This document shows, in pieces, positions 61,652-64,000 of a stretch of 64,000 nucleotides of DNA. Below the pieces are notes generated by a model. It saw only the letters and a program-made list of their open reading frames with translations, ran no database searches and had not been told where the DNA came from. Both the position numbers and the translations under genes were made by a program. Origin of the DNA: Climacteris rufus (lineage: Eukaryota > Chordata > Aves > Passeriformes > Climacteridae); contig VZRZ01001244.1 in NCBI GenBank assembly GCA_013398175.1, positions 2,006,412 to 2,070,411 of the forward strand, written 5' to 3'. How positions within the stretch are numbered: the first letter of the stretch is position 1; each line of letters begins with the position of its first letter.

Positions 61652-64000
61652 ATGTTATGAGGTCAGTGGAGATGCAATAGAGGATGCTTATGCCCCTGCC
61701 GCTTCACAGGGCTGGCAGAGAATGACATGGGGCTTGTTTAGCCTCTGGGCACAACCAGGGCAAGTGTGGTTAGCAATTAAATGCTGAGCTTCTGTAAGAA
61801 TGAAATTTAAGTGAGGAAGGCAGTGAGTGATGAAAGCTGCACACTTTGATTAACAGGAACATCAAGTCACACTGCCTGCAGGGGATCAGCTGCTTTTAAG
61901 ATGTTACTGGTTGACTTATAAAGATGCTGTGATCTAAGACAGATGCTGGAAGGATGTGTGCAACACCAGCATTTACTGGGCATCTGTTGCTTAAGAGCAG
62001 TCAAGGTGCAATTGTTCAGAGCAACCAAGTGCTGTAAATTATGTGGCAGATACTTAACATCATAGACAGACAAAAAATTATTACCTGACTCAAATGGGCA
62101 CACAGTGTGATATAGTCAGTAGAAAAGGGATAATGCCCCTCTGCTTCCTTGCTGTGAAATACCATTTTGGATGGCTGGCAGAGCAATACCTGTCACAGGA
62201 AGCTTTTTCATAAGAAGTTGCCTCATCAGTGGGCTCGCCAGAGACACAAGACTACCACCAAAACAATGTCCTGGGCTTGTTGGGAAGAAACTGATGGGGA
62301 ATCAACCCTCTTGCATAGAGAACTTCTGTGAACCACCTTGAGAAATAATCCGGGGGGGATTATGTTTGTGGGGCCTTATGTGTAAAAGCACAGATTGTCT
62401 CTTCATAAAATTCTCTATATCTAGAGGCAAAATCCTTCGCCTATTATTCTAGCAGGAATCATAGCAACATTTGGCATGTGGAATAGAAATGTTTCTCTGA
62501 AGCTCTGCATTAGTACAATAGGTCCCCAAGGCAAAGCAATATTTGGAATTCAGTGGCAAATGAAACAAATGTTATGCTGATAAATAAGAACCTCTGGGGG
62601 TTAATTTTGAAAACATAGACTAGTCTGCAGCAGAGGAACAAGAAATAGACTAGTAATATTCCCATGCCACTCACTTTGGTTTAATTTACCAGCTCATCTC
62701 ACAGGACTGTAACGCTCAACAGCACTTTCAGATGCACAGTGGTACAATCACAAGAAATTCCTTAGTGTTGGGGGAAGACTTGAGGAGGAGTCTGGACTGT
62801 GAGGGAGCTGAGGCTGTTGCTCAGGATAAGATTAGGCTTGGGTACGAGTAGGAGGTAAGCTCAGGGCTCTATTTCAAAAGGACTAAATTTCACAAACTGT
62901 TCTCCGCATTTTGGCTCAGATAAGCTTAGAGGATTTTCACTGTGATGGGGAACATTTAAACATCAGAGCTGGAAAGAAAGGTTCCATTTCCAGTTCATCT
63001 CCTTTCTACAATCCCAGTGGTGGGTTGAGGTTATATGCTGTGATGTCTCCTCCTTATTCCTTAGCAGAGCCACCTGAAGGTTTACATGTGCAAGGAACCT
63101 GTCCAGAAACAAATGAGAGCTAAAAGGACCATGTAGTGCTGCAACTAAGAGAATTTTTGCACTTGGACTTCTAGTCTCTGCACTTCTATCCTTGTGAGGC
63201 CTTCACAGTAAAAAAAAGAACATAAATGTGACAGTTGCCCTTATTTCAGTGTTAATGTTATTTGTGACTTACTATTTTTATCTATGCACAAAGCCAGCTT
63301 ACGGTTCAGAGCTCAGCTGGGCCACTGCTGAGCTCAGCAGGACTGAGGAGCCAAAGCTACTGCTCTGAAGAGGCTGCTCCTGCCTCTTGGGAAGGGGGCA
63401 GCAGCTGAGCTCCAAACTCAGTAGGAGCTGGAAGTGGGAACTGGTCTGGTCATTTCCCAGTCAGGAAAAGGCTCCTGGCTGCTAGGGTTTGCTGATTTCT
63501 GAAGTCTTCAAAAGCAGTGAGACCTACATCTCATTGGCATAGCTCAGTGAAGACTACTGTGCTCTGGCAACTGGTCCTCAGGAAAGCAACAACTCTCCTG
63601 ACTGCACAGCAAGAATTTGTAGCTCTCTCTGAGCTAAAACGGGGTTGCAGCTGCTGCTGTGCAGCTGCCCATCCCTCCCAGCAGTAAATAGTGCTGGCAA
63701 TGTTCTGTTGGAAGGGCTGGAGACCCAGGGTCCTTTGCTTGCACTGCACAAAGACTGGTGGTAACTTGCAGCTGTGGTAGGTGATGGCCCTTGATGCTGC
63801 TCATTCCATTTGGGATCCTGCAGGGTCTCAGCAAGAGAACTGGCAGCACAGATTGGAGTATCTTCCTCACCAGAGGTGGCTCTCTGCCATCCTATGGAGT
63901 TGATGGCAGGGCATATTGCTATGTTATAACCTGCCTGAGGTAGTGATCTGTATAATTTTCACATTCCTGGAGGAAAAATCTTGCATGGGAAAAAACACCT
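61652..64000. other. Unique non-coding DNA to the window edge
   Basis: No further exon of the candidate gene at 61.4-61.6 kb was recognised, and no repeat. Frames are 78 codons or shorter. 63290-63900 is GC-richer than average and unassigned. Confidence 0.45.

Noticed and set aside
1..64000. CRISPR arrays, operons, tRNA or rRNA genes, and a novel multi-gene system
   Set aside because: No regularly spaced direct repeats, no tRNA A/B-box pair or cloverleaf, no rRNA-like stretch and no gene clusters were seen. The genome type (avian) makes prokaryotic systems irrelevant.

Overview
This window is vertebrate nuclear DNA, almost certainly from a bird and probably a songbird. The evidence is its repeats. 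It holds six pieces of CR1 LINEs with the typical avian 3' end, which runs into ATTCTATGAT-type repeats. It also holds LTRs that read like avian endogenous retrovirus LTRs. There are no operons, Shine-Dalgarno sites or long ORFs. Most open frames are short, AT-rich and unrelated to anything I recognise. No confident protein-coding gene is visible. The window looks like an intergenic desert or the inside of a very large intron.

Layout. 1-6317 is unique AT-rich DNA with one 75-base assembly gap (3730-3804). 6318-7000 is a decayed CR1 reverse-transcriptase segment on +. 7001-16903 is unique DNA. 16904-17293 is an old degenerate LTR, and an unexplained minus-strand frame lies at 17692-17925. 22178-22990 is the most informative repeat: a minus-strand CR1 in which the end of ORF1 (esterase-like), the start of ORF2 (endonuclease) and a fragment of the reverse transcriptase are joined by an internal deletion. 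CR1 3' ends lie at 23246-23432 (+), 26572-26703 (-), 39658-39842 (-) and 41062-41668 (+). LTR-like blocks lie at 24409-24555, 35523-35823, 40287-40557 and 44523-45212. The last has the best-defined ends: a TG...CA element with a TATA box, a poly(A) signal and a matching 5-base target-site duplication. The 39.6-45.2 kb interval is therefore a repeat cluster (two CR1s, two LTRs, one microsatellite). 45.2-61.3 kb is unique DNA again.

The only stretch that hints at a host gene is 61364-61651 on the minus strand. It is a locally GC- and CpG-rich 91-codon open frame behind an AG that could be a splice acceptor, so it could be a terminal coding exon. I cannot name it, and chance frames of this length do occur in the window.

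No RNA gene, CRISPR array or novel multi-gene system is visible. The most useful leads are the candidate exon, the solo LTR at 44.5-45.2 kb as a possible promoter or poly(A) donor, the CR1 deletion product, the double CACGTG palindrome at 60661-60686 and the unidentified frame at 17.7-17.9 kb. All family assignments come from recognising sequence patterns by eye, without a database search.
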